From assembly GCA_052174015.1 (NCBI GenBank), contig JBQMXM010000014.1, positions 1 through 22,022 on the forward strand: a DNA stretch of 22,022 nt. The letters run 5' to 3'. The stretch's first letter is position 1, and each line of letters opens with the position of its first letter. The notes below the pieces were generated by a model. That model searched no databases and was not told where the DNA came from. It saw nothing but the letters and a program-made list of their open reading frames with translations. Made by a program: the position numbers and the translations under genes. Source of the DNA: JABCPO02 sp052174015 (GTDB lineage Bacteria; Bacillota; Clostridia; TANB77; CAG-508). Positions 15,801 to 22,022 of the stretch are shown here, one piece after another.

Positions 15801-17664
15801 CATCCATTATTTGCAAATATGTATATTTTTGTGTTCCATTTATTACATTATCAACTATACACAACTTATTTCTTAACCTATAACTATTATAGTTTTTTAA
15901 GAAATCAATCATTAAGTTTTCAGCTCTATTAATTCTAAGATTTTTAATCTTATGATTTTCTTTAATTCCCCATCCTTTATTAATATAGCTATATTTATTA
16001 TATTTTTTTAATATATCTTCTCTTTCAGATTTTGTAGTTACTTCTACTTCATCTATTTTTTCATATTTTTTATCTAAAATGTTTTCAGACATTTCAATAA
16101 CCCTATTATGTAATGCAATTATATCTGATTTAGTAAATTTTGCTAATTGATAGTCATATGCTATCTCAAAATTATCTCCTCCATCTATATCATATATATG
16201 AATATCTAATTCATCTGCATTATATGTTGAATGTATCCATTCTGCATCATAATTTTCTACATAAATATCTGAATTTTCTCTTTTAGTAATTTGATATGAA
16301 AGTAGTATATTATATATATTAGAATTTGTATTTTGAACCTTATTAGATTCCTTTAAAATCATATTATATGGATATTTTTGATGTCTTAATATTTTTGAAA
16401 GCCCTAATTTTACGTCTTTTAAATATTCAACTATTTTCTGTTCTCCATTAATATCAGCTATATATGGTAATGTTGAAACAAACATTCCTGGAATTTTTCT
16501 TTCTTCTCTATTTGCCCTATTTAACACAGGTGTTCCTAAAGCAAATTTGTTTTCCATTGTCATATGTGATGTATATATTGCATATATTGCCATAAAAAAG
16601 TTAAATGGTGATATATTTTGCTCTTTACAATACTTATGTAACTTATTTAAATATCTATTATTTAATGAAAATTGAAGTCTTGATGCTTTTAATAATTCTG
16701 CTGTATTTTGTTCTTTTTTCTTTTTACTTAATGATACTATTTTAGGTTGTTTTGAAATTTGATTTTTCCAATATTCTTCGTCTTTTTTAAATCTTTCACT
16801 TTCTTTGTATTCTTCTTCTTTTTCTAATTGATTAACATATTTTGGAACCGATATTATATCTGATATTTCTATCTTTTTACCTAAGTTTTCTAATAATGTT
16901 TTCTCAACTTTTTTATCATAATATATTTCAAATATATCTAATAATATTTTATCATCTATTGAAATTATTTTCTCTATACACTCTTTTTTGCTATCTACTT
17001 TTAGATTCTTTAAATTAAGATTCATGTATTTATCACTATTTATACTTTTTAAATATTGTATATATACATCTACTGCTTTTAATGCTCTCTTAATATTTGA
17101 TTCATATTCTTCTTTTGTTTTATTTTCCCTATTTAATCCTGCATTAGAAAATTTTCTAATTAATCCATTAGTATATAATATATTTGTATATATTTTAAGC
17201 AAGAATTCATAAAATCTAAATATAGTATCTGAAACTAGATATTGTGAAAACCCATCATTTACTATATGATGATATGCTCCAACATATCCTTTTTTTCCAT
17301 TTTTACACATAAATACTGATGCTCTTATCATATATTTTGATATATCAAATGGTTTATCTATTACTTCTTGTAAATAAGCTTTTAATTCTTTTTCTGTTTC
17401 TAAATATACTATTGGTATATCTATATTTTCTAATACTTTATCATCAAAAACTTGATAAAATTCTCCATTTTCTTCTAAAATCCTTATTTTAAAAACATCA
17501 TACCTATTATATGTTAAATATATTGCTTTTTTTAACAATTCTGGAATGAACCCTTTATTTACTCCTAATTTAGTACCTACATTATTTACTTGACTTATAT
17601 TATAGTACTGTTCTGTGAGCAGTATTGATTTTTGTGGCCATGTAAGCCTATATTTTTTAAACAT
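12865..17664 (-). CDS. Single-module non-ribosomal peptide synthetase, C-A-T-R (predicted Asn-activating, reductive release)
   Basis: A 1599-residue NRPS. Numbered from the ATG at 17664: condensation domain about 1-540 with LTWPQKSIL and active-site HHIVNDG (132-138); adenylation domain about 570-1110 with YIIYTSGSTSNPKG (749-762), NEYGPTETT (890-898), LTGD (979-982) and NGKIDKK (1098-1104); carrier domain about 1120-1195 with the phosphopantetheine Ser1155 in YGIDSLDI; and a terminal thioester reductase about 1230-1599 with NAD(P)-binding GSTGFLG (1237-1243) and YVRTK (Tyr1398, Lys1402). Specificity residues aligned to GrsA read D-L-T-K-I-G-E-V-G-K, one change from the tyrocidine Asn code. 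The predicted action is to join an acyl or aminoacyl donor to Asn and release it as an aldehyde or alcohol. The start at 17664 has GGAGGG five bases upstream; an ATG eight codons earlier (17688) has none. No phosphopantetheinyl transferase or second module is in the window. It has its own promoter and terminator; an ABC exporter follows. Confidence 0.93.
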   Translation of the reverse strand: MFKKYRLTWPQKSILLTEQYYNISQVNNVGTKLGVNKGFIPELLKKAIYLTYNRYDVFKIRILEENGEFYQVFDDKVLENIDIPIVYLETEKELKAYLQEVIDKPFDISKYMIRASVFMCKNGKKGYVGAYHHIVNDGFSQYLVSDTIFRFYEFLLKIYTNILYTNGLIRKFSNAGLNRENKTKEEYESNIKRALKAVDVYIQYLKSINSDKYMNLNLKNLKVDSKKECIEKIISIDDKILLDIFEIYYDKKVEKTLLENLGKKIEISDIISVPKYVNQLEKEEEYKESERFKKDEEYWKNQISKQPKIVSLSKKKKEQNTAELLKASRLQFSLNNRYLNKLHKYCKEQNISPFNFFMAIYAIYTSHMTMENKFALGTPVLNRANREERKIPGMFVSTLPYIADINGEQKIVEYLKDVKLGLSKILRHQKYPYNMILKESNKVQNTNSNIYNILLSYQITKRENSDIYVENYDAEWIHSTYNADELDIHIYDIDGGDNFEIAYDYQLAKFTKSDIIALHNRVIEMSENILDKKYEKIDEVEVTTKSEREDILKKYNKYSYINKGWGIKENHKIKNLRINRAENLMIDFLKNYNSYRLRNKLCIVDNVINGTQKYTYLQIMDAVLKRAEELTSKGIKAKDKVVIIADANIYTVINILAVLVIGATYIPIDENYPKERIIYILEDSNAKAIITKLEKVQELELKNINSSKIILEIDDFKIQNSKDINIRSKRRQVSKLIKNLERLGDSLAYIIYTSGSTSNPKGVTISNQSLYKYITWAKEEYVKNEKTNFPLYSSISFDLTVTSIFTPIYSKNTMYIYDKKDILNTLKSMMQNRDLDILKLTPAHLKLVNMFEPELLKNTTIKKMILGGDILSNVLCNSICSKIQGLKIFNEYGPTETTVGIMKHIYSKRDEKYDSVPIGVPAKESMIYIVNQYGRILPLETFGEMVIETKSIFDGYVNLEEKTKATRKKSKYTNNMMYLTGDIALIHNNLIMEYIGRKDFQVKINGYRIELGEISAQLLKFKDILECYVMVHEEKSTNKKQIVVYYTVTEAVHKQYNKKKITEQEIENNIKQHLQKYLMPYMIPEKYILLEKMPLTINGKIDKKCLPNPNTIEISKKIILPQTELEKIVAEELKKISKQIEISIDENILKYGIDSLDIINMQMQLVKKGINIPTQKIYNLQTIQNICKYIEENNYDDHIDTNLEKYTDISYAKKNINEEYLEQLENLEKNNKIIIFGSTGFLGMHILKEFLVNTKYDINVIIREKEGLNSKERLNQKLKYYFSEELTKEYLDRIEVFNGDILKENFGLNKREYNRLAKGVRQIISTAAIVKHFGDEELFIKTNIEGTNKMIAFAKEFKIPLNYVSTLTVSGYGMVQTKDATFTENTLYVGQKYMDNIYVRTKFESEKNIIDAVEKGDIIASIYRVGNITNRETDCKFQENMSENAFTNRIKSLLELKETPKEIVGDNIEFAPVDKLANIIMNLVMLKKQKTLNIYHVQNTKYITLEKVIGILKEASIDIKYTPIEEYVQKISKNPEKYYGIINYITMYSNMDRNNIVKIDSKQTQYILKENDIEFNEVSKEYILGVVKYIQQHMKPINA

Positions 17665-17668
17665 TTTT

Positions 17669-17726
17669 CCCTCCAAAAAAAGAAACAATAACAGACAATA
17701 ACAATATTGCCCAATTGTTTCTTTTT
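17669..17726 (-). promoter_or_regulatory. Terminator-like leader hairpin abutting the NRPS ribosome binding site
   Basis: On the minus strand a perfect 13-base stem (AAAAAGAAACAAT, 17726-17714, with ATTGTTTCTTTTT, 17689-17677) encloses a 24-base loop and ends in a run of seven T. The Shine-Dalgarno GGAGGG (17674-17669) and the ATG at 17664 follow at once. The shape is that of an intrinsic terminator inside the 5' leader. The ascending arm can alternatively pair with a nearer ATTGTT (plus-strand 17700-17705) in a short hairpin that would exclude the long stem. A role in attenuation or translational control is inference. Confidence 0.6.
17684..17703 (-). repeat. 10-base tandem repeat in the NRPS leader
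   Basis: The minus strand carries TGTTATTGTC followed directly by TGTTATTGTT (9 of 10 identical), within the loop and descending arm of the leader hairpin. The spacing of one helical turn would suit a DNA- or RNA-binding regulator, but no regulator gene is seen nearby. Confidence 0.6.
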
Positions 17727-17820
17727 ACATACATATTATATTATTTAACATTATCCTATTTAATAATATTATATTCATTTTTATTCTTCTTTCGTTATAC
17801 TTAATTTTAATTATAGTTTA

Positions 17821-17849
17821 ATTATAGCATAATTTTAGCTAAAAGTAAA
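17821..17849 (-). promoter_or_regulatory. Extended -10 promoter of the NRPS gene
   Basis: On the minus strand TTTACT (17849-17844), a 17-base spacer ending in TGC, and a perfect TATAAT (17826-17821) form an extended -10 promoter. Transcription would begin near 17814 and give a leader of about 150 bases before the ATG at 17664. A second TATAAT lies at 17815-17810 without a good -35. Confidence 0.6.
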
Positions 17850-18019
17850 TAATATTTTACAAATTATGTTAACTTTTTGTAACGAAAAGTATATACAAAT
17901 TAAATATTTTAACAAAAATTTCATAAAAGTCGTCTAAGTAGTCATTTTTTTCATAGCATATCATATACACTTATATACTTTTAAAAAATAAAGAATATAT
18001 AAAAAAATATATATAATAT

Positions 18020-18048
18020 AAAAAATAGAGAGATTTCTCTCCCTATTT
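18020..18048 (-). terminator. Intrinsic terminator of the rpsG-fusA-tuf cluster
   Basis: On the minus strand AAATAGGGAGAGAAATCTCT forms a hairpin with the following CTATTT (stem AAATAG/CTATTT plus AGAGA/TCTCT with a two-base GG bulge) and is followed by TTTTTTATATT. It lies about 45 bases after the tuf stop. It is the only G+C-enriched hairpin in this gap. Confidence 0.72.
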
Positions 18049-18091
18049 AATATTTAATATTTGACATTTAAATGTATATCTTTTAATTAAA

Positions 18092-19294
18092 TTATTCAAT
18101 TATTGAAGATACGATTCCTGAACCTACAGTTCTTCCACCTTCACGGATAGCGAATCTTAATCCTTCTTCAATAGCGATTGGTGTAATTAATTCAATAGTC
18201 ATTTTAATATTATCTCCAGGCATTACCATTTCTGTTCCTTCTGGTAATTCAATAATTCCTGTAACATCAGTTGTTCTGAAGAAGAATTGTGGTCTATATC
18301 CTTTAAAGAATGGAGTATGTCTTCCACCTTCTTCTTTAGTTAATACATAAACTTCTGCTGTAAATTTAGTATGTGGATTGATTGTTCCTGGTTTTGCAAG
18401 AACTTGTCCTCTCTTAATATCAGTTTTGTTGATTCCTCTTAATAAGATTCCTGCATTATCTCCTGCTTCAGCTGTATCTAATATTTTTCTAAACATTTCT
18501 ACACCTGTAACTACAGATTTCTTTCTTTCTGTGCTTAATCCTACGATTTCAATTTCATCACCTACAGAAATTGTTCCTCTTTCAACTTTACCAGTTGCAA
18601 CTGTTCCACGTCCTGTGATTGAGAAAATATCTTCTACAGGCATTAAGAATGGTTTGTCTGTTGGTCTTTCTGGTGTTGGTATGTAAGAATCAATAGCTGC
18701 TACTAATTCTTTCATTGGTGCATATACTGCATCATCTGGATTAGTTGAAGTTGATTCTAATACTTTTAATGATGAACCTTTAACGATTGGAATTTCATCA
18801 CCTGGAAAATCATATTCGCTTAATAAGTCTCTAACTTCCATTTCTACTAATTCTAATAATTCTTCGTCGTCTACCATATCTGTTTTGTTTAAGTAAACTA
18901 CTATATATTTAACTCCAACTTGTCTTGCTAAAAGAATGTGTTCTCTAGTTTGAGGCATTGGACCATCTGCTGCTGATACTACTAATACTGCTCCATCCAT
19001 TTGAGCTGCACCTGTAATCATGTTTTTTACATAGTCAGCGTGACCTGGACAGTCAACGTGTGCATAGTGTCTGCTTTCTGATTCATATTCAACGTGTGCT
19101 GTGTTGATTGTGATTCCTCTTTCTCTTTCTTCTGGTGCACCATCAATTGCATCATAAGCACTATAATCTGCTCTACCTAAAAGGTGTAAGTATTTAGTTA
19201 TAGCTGCTGTTGTTGTTGTTTTTCCGTGGTCTACGTGACCAATTGTTCCTATATTAACATGTGGTTTAGTTCTTTCATATTTATCTTTTGCCAT
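18092..19294 (-). CDS. tuf: Elongation factor Tu
   Basis: EF-Tu carries aminoacyl-tRNA to the ribosome as a GTP complex. The 400-residue length is normal. G-domain motifs are complete: G1 GHVDHGKTT (about 19-27), the effector region ERERGITI, G3 DCPGHADYVKNM (about 80-91) and G4 NKTD, where the usual NKxD pattern is kept with Thr. Domain 2 starts with RPTDKPFLMPVEDIFSITGR and GTVATGKVERG; domain 3 ends with FAIREGGRTVGSGIVSSI. It follows fusA after 72 bases with AGGAGG about 11 bases before the ATG. Codon use is somewhat less AT-biased than in its neighbours, as expected of a highly expressed gene. A terminator follows, so it is the last gene of the str-type cluster. Confidence 0.99.
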   Translation of the reverse strand: MAKDKYERTKPHVNIGTIGHVDHGKTTTTAAITKYLHLLGRADYSAYDAIDGAPEERERGITINTAHVEYESESRHYAHVDCPGHADYVKNMITGAAQMDGAVLVVSAADGPMPQTREHILLARQVGVKYIVVYLNKTDMVDDEELLELVEMEVRDLLSEYDFPGDEIPIVKGSSLKVLESTSTNPDDAVYAPMKELVAAIDSYIPTPERPTDKPFLMPVEDIFSITGRGTVATGKVERGTISVGDEIEIVGLSTERKKSVVTGVEMFRKILDTAEAGDNAGILLRGINKTDIKRGQVLAKPGTINPHTKFTAEVYVLTKEEGGRHTPFFKGYRPQFFFRTTDVTGIIELPEGTEMVMPGDNIKMTIELITPIAIEEGLRFAIREGGRTVGSGIVSSIIE

Positions 19295-19366
19295 GTTATG
19301 TAATCCTCCTAATTTATATTTATATTTTTATTGTATACTATTTATTTAATATTTTCAAGTATATTA

Positions 19367-21436
19367 TTATTTTTCTTTAGATAATTGTTCTAATATGTTT
19401 TTTGGTACTTCTTCATAGTGTGAAGATTCCATAGAATATGTTCCTCTTCCTTGTGTTTTAGAACGTAAGTCTGTTGCATAATTGAACATTTCTGATAATG
19501 GAATTAATCCACGTATAACTTGTGCTCCAGCTTGTGCTTCCATTCCTTCCATTCTTCCACGTCTTGAGTTCATATCTCCAATTACATCTCCCATATATTC
19601 TTCTGGTACTGTAATTTCTACTTTCATAATTGGTTCTAATATTACAGGGCTAGCCTTTTTAGATCCTTCTTTAAATGCCATTGAACCTGCAATCTTAAAC
19701 GCCATTTCTGATGAGTCAACATCATGGTAAGAACCATCTACTAATGTTGCTTTAAAGTCTATTACTGGATATCCTCCAAGCACACCTGATTCTGCTGCTT
19801 CTTTAATACCTTCTTCTACAGGTTTAATATATTCTTTTGGTACAACTCCTCCAACTATTTTGTTTTCAAATTGGAATCCTGTTCCTGGTTCTAATGGTGA
19901 TAATTCTAACCATACATGTCCGTATTGTCCTCTACCACCAGATTGTCTTACAAATTTTCCTTCAACTTTTACTTGTTTTCTAATAGTTTCTTTGTACGCA
20001 ACTTGTGGTTTACCTACACTACATTCTACTTTAAATTCTTCTTTTAATCTACTTACTATAACTTCTAAGTGTAATTCACCCATTCCGGCAATAACTACTT
20101 GTCCTGTTTCTTGGTTAGTATGTATTCTAAAAGTTGGATCTTCTTCTGCTAATTTTGCAAGTGCAAGTCCCATTTTTTCTTGTGCATCTTTATCTTTTGG
20201 TTCTATTGCAACTTCTATAACTGGTTCTGCAAAGTCCATATCTTGTAATAATACTGGATTATTTAAATCTGTTAATGTATTACCTGTTGTTACTTCTTTA
20301 AATCCAATTGCAGCTGCGATATCTCCTGCCATTGCTTGTTTAATTTCTTCTCTCTTATTAGCATGCATTTGTAGGATTCTTCCTACTCTTTCTTTTTTAC
20401 CTTTTGATGCATTTAATACATATGTTCCTGATTCTACAACTCCAGAATAAACTCTAAAGAAGCATAATCTTCCAACAAATGGATCTGTAGCAATTTTAAA
20501 TGCTAATGCAGCAAATGGTTCATCATCAGAAGTTTTTCTTACTACTTCATTTCCTTCTAAATCTTTACCAATAATATCTGGAATATCAATTGGTGCTGGT
20601 AAGAATTCTATAATATAATCTAATAATTTTTGTAATCCTTTATTTTTATATGCTGAACCACAACATACAAGTGTCATATTATTTTCTAAAGTTCCTTTTC
20701 TTAATGCTCTTTTAAGTTCAGCAACTTCAATTTCTTCACCTTCTAAGAATTTAATCATTAATTCATCATCTTGTTCTGCTGCAGCTTCTAATAATTTCAT
20801 TCTGTATTCTTCTGCAACTTCTTTTAAATCTTGAGGTATTTCTCTTACTTCAATATTTTTTCCTTCTTCATCTAAATAATATAATGCTTCCATTGTAATT
20901 AAGTCAATTACACCTTCAAATGTATCATATGCTCCGATTGGAATTTGCATTGCTACAGGGTTACAACGTAATCTTGCATCTAATTGTTTTAAACAATTAA
21001 AGAAGTCTGCTCCCATCATATCCATTTTGTTTACAAATACCATTCTTGGCACCTTATATTTATCTGCTTGTCTCCAAACAGTTTCAGATTGTGGTTGTAC
21101 TGCATCTTTTGATGATAAGATACATACAGCTCCATCTAATACTCTTAAAGATCTTTCAACTTCTACTGTAAAGTCTACGTGTCCTGGAGTATCAATAATA
21201 TTGATTTTGTGATTATTCCAATGACATACTGTTGCAGCAGATGTGATAGTGATTCCTCTTTCCTTTTCATCTTTCATCCAATCCATTTGAGAAGCACCAT
21301 CATGAGTTTCTCCTATTTTATGAATCTTTCCTGAATAGAAAAGTAATCTTTCTGTTACAGTTGTTTTCCCTGCATCAATATGAGCCATTATTCCTATATT
21401 TCTTATTTTATCTAATGGAAAATCTCTTTTTGCCAT
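19367..21436 (-). CDS. fusA: Elongation factor G
   Basis: EF-G is the GTPase that moves tRNA and mRNA through the ribosome after peptide-bond formation and helps in ribosome recycling. The 689-residue length is typical. Motifs in order are IMAHIDAGKTTVTERLLFYS (about 15-34), the switch region KERGITITSA, DTPGHVDFTVEVERSLR (about 81-97), NKMDMMGADF, and the GSAYKNKGLQ G5 region. Domain II contains GKKERVGRILQMHANKRE, domain IV GGRGQYGHVWLE, and domain V RRGRMEGM near the C-terminus. All five domains are present with no obvious odd residue. The ATG at 21436 has AAAAGGAG about five bases upstream and lies 15 bases after the rpsG stop, so the two are probably cotranslated. This is the canonical fusA rather than the tetracycline-protection branch, judged by its position between rpsG and tuf. 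Confidence 0.99.
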   Translation of the reverse strand: MAKRDFPLDKIRNIGIMAHIDAGKTTVTERLLFYSGKIHKIGETHDGASQMDWMKDEKERGITITSAATVCHWNNHKINIIDTPGHVDFTVEVERSLRVLDGAVCILSSKDAVQPQSETVWRQADKYKVPRMVFVNKMDMMGADFFNCLKQLDARLRCNPVAMQIPIGAYDTFEGVIDLITMEALYYLDEEGKNIEVREIPQDLKEVAEEYRMKLLEAAAEQDDELMIKFLEGEEIEVAELKRALRKGTLENNMTLVCCGSAYKNKGLQKLLDYIIEFLPAPIDIPDIIGKDLEGNEVVRKTSDDEPFAALAFKIATDPFVGRLCFFRVYSGVVESGTYVLNASKGKKERVGRILQMHANKREEIKQAMAGDIAAAIGFKEVTTGNTLTDLNNPVLLQDMDFAEPVIEVAIEPKDKDAQEKMGLALAKLAEEDPTFRIHTNQETGQVVIAGMGELHLEVIVSRLKEEFKVECSVGKPQVAYKETIRKQVKVEGKFVRQSGGRGQYGHVWLELSPLEPGTGFQFENKIVGGVVPKEYIKPVEEGIKEAAESGVLGGYPVIDFKATLVDGSYHDVDSSEMAFKIAGSMAFKEGSKKASPVILEPIMKVEITVPEEYMGDVIGDMNSRRGRMEGMEAQAGAQVIRGLIPLSEMFNYATDLRSKTQGRGTYSMESSHYEEVPKNILEQLSKEK

Positions 21437-21451
21437 ACTTTTCTCCTTTTA

Positions 21452-21922
21452 TTAATATCTATAATGTGCAAATGCTTTGTTTGCTTCTGCCATTTTATGT
21501 ACATCTTCTTTTTTCTTGTATGCTGCACCATTTTGATTTAATGCATCCATAATTTCTCCTGCAAGTCTATCTGACATTGTTTTTTCATGTCTTTTTCTTG
21601 CATATCCTACTAACCATCTTAATCCTAAAGTTTGTCTTCTATCTGCTCTAATTTCTAATGGAACTTGGTAAGTTGCTCCACCTACTCTTCTAGCTTTAAC
21701 TTCTAGTACAGGTTTAATATTTTCTAATGCGTCTTCAAATACTTCTAATGCTGGTCTACCTATTTGTTTTTCTACTTTTTCAAATGCTGTATATACAACT
21801 TTTTGTGCAGTAGTTTTTTTACCATCAAGCATTACATTATTTAGTAATTTTGTAACTAGTTTACTATTATATTTTGGATCTGCTAGTACATCTCTTTTTA
21901 CTATATGTCCTTTTCTTGGCAC
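21452..21922 (-). CDS. rpsG: 30S ribosomal protein S7
   Basis: S7 nucleates assembly of the 30S head by binding the 3' domain of 16S rRNA and contacts E-site tRNA. At 156 residues it has the standard Firmicutes length. The start MPRKGHIVKRDVLADPKYNS is characteristic, as are GGATYQVPLEIRADRRQTL (about 81-99), LRWLVGYARKRHEKTM and the C-terminal RxDVHKMAEANKAFAHYR-like end. The start codon is GTG (21922-21920), preceded eight bases upstream by a full AGGAGG, so the assignment is firm. It opens the visible part of the rpsG-fusA-tuf cluster. rpsL (S12), its usual upstream partner, is not visible in the remaining 100 bases and may lie just outside. Confidence 0.98.
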   Translation of the reverse strand: MPRKGHIVKRDVLADPKYNSKLVTKLLNNVMLDGKKTTAQKVVYTAFEKVEKQIGRPALEVFEDALENIKPVLEVKARRVGGATYQVPLEIRADRRQTLGLRWLVGYARKRHEKTMSDRLAGEIMDALNQNGAAYKKKEDVHKMAEANKAFAHYRY

Positions 21923-21966
21923 TTTTCTTCCCTCCTTAAATATTTTTAATTTTTAATTTAAGTAAT

Positions 21967-21992
21967 TTTTAAAATATATATATATTTTAAAA
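21967..21992. repeat. Perfect 26-base AT palindrome upstream of rpsG
   Basis: The 26 bases from 21967 equal their own reverse complement (half-site TTTTAAAATATAT). The palindrome lies about 45 bases before the rpsG start. Being pure A/T it would form only a weak hairpin; it could be a chance product of composition or a minor element between rpsG and an upstream gene. The last 30 bases of the window show no recognisable coding end. Confidence 0.5.
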
Positions 21993-22022
21993 GGTACTCT
22001 AAAAATTTATTATTTCCAGATG

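Larger units (their letters stand above)
17689..18091. other. Intergenic region between tuf and the NRPS gene
   Basis: About 400 bases, extremely AT-rich, without a credible gene. From right to left it holds the tuf terminator (18020-18048), about 170 bases in which I see no clear signal, the NRPS promoter (17821-17849), a transcribed leader of about 150 bases and the leader hairpin. A 29-codon open frame (17835-17924, minus) has no Shine-Dalgarno site and overlaps the promoter. Confidence 0.7.

Noticed and set aside
12865..17664. Alternative identity as alpha-aminoadipate reductase or carboxylic acid reductase (A-T-R enzymes)
   Set aside because: A complete N-terminal condensation domain with HHIVNDG and an amino-acid-type binding pocket with Asp798 point to an NRPS.
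17665..17688. NRPS start at the more upstream ATG (17688)
   Set aside because: It lies inside the leader hairpin arm without a Shine-Dalgarno site, whereas the ATG at 17664 has GGAGGG at ideal spacing.
17835..17924. A 29-codon minus-strand open frame between tuf and the NRPS, a possible leader peptide
   Set aside because: No Shine-Dalgarno site, it overlaps the -35 of the NRPS promoter and would lie upstream of the predicted transcript start.
21993..22022. A partial rpsL end at the right edge
   Set aside because: None of the three minus-strand frames shows the Lys-rich S12 C-terminus; too few bases to support a call.
1..22022. CRISPR arrays, tRNA or rRNA genes, insertion sequences, phage or defence genes
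   Set aside because: No spaced direct repeats, cloverleaf-like sequences, transposase/integrase motifs or terminal inverted repeats were found.

Overview
This window is a very AT-rich, gene-dense bacterial segment in which every supported gene lies on the minus strand. Signs of a low-GC Gram-positive (Clostridia-like, plausibly an uncultured gut lineage) are the purine-rich Shine-Dalgarno sites (AGGAGG, AAGG), the class B-type sortase, the short ProS that lacks the editing insertion, a YvcK homologue with two N-terminal membrane helices, and a fusA-tuf str-type cluster. The taxonomic placement is inferred from gene content and composition only.

In transcription order (right to left) the window starts with an unremarkable 100-base stretch carrying an AT palindrome. 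The translation genes follow: rpsG (S7), fusA (EF-G) and tuf (EF-Tu), closed by an intrinsic terminator. A 403-base intergenic region then holds an extended -10 promoter and a leader with a terminator-like hairpin directly before the ribosome binding site of a large single-module NRPS. The NRPS has the order C-A-T-R. Its A-domain specificity residues read D-L-T-K-I-G-E-V-G-K, one conservative change from the known asparagine code, and its reductase domain should release the product as an aldehyde or alcohol. Its own terminator follows, then a pentanucleotide repeat array, a good promoter and an ABC exporter operon. That operon encodes a LolD/MacB-like ATPase, broken by a frameshift at a seven-A run, and a 1036-residue FtsX-type permease with two large extracytoplasmic domains.

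After another terminator comes proS, with its own promoter and terminator, then a sortase with its own promoter. The last group is a tightly packed four-gene set: yvcK, a glycogen debranching enzyme gene split by a frameshift, ruvC and holA (DNA polymerase III delta). The YvcK homologue has lost its family glycine-rich/aspartate loop and carries a C-terminal extension of about 330 charged residues.

The most interesting content is the NRPS with its possibly attenuated leader and the neighbouring exporter. Together they could form a minimal pathway for an N-acylated or aminoacylated asparaginal-type compound. Two genes (ABC ATPase, debranching enzyme) carry single-base frameshifts while conserved motifs remain on both sides. 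These are recent mutations, sequence errors or, for the ATPase, conceivably a -1 recoding site. I see no tRNA, rRNA, CRISPR array, insertion sequence or phage gene.
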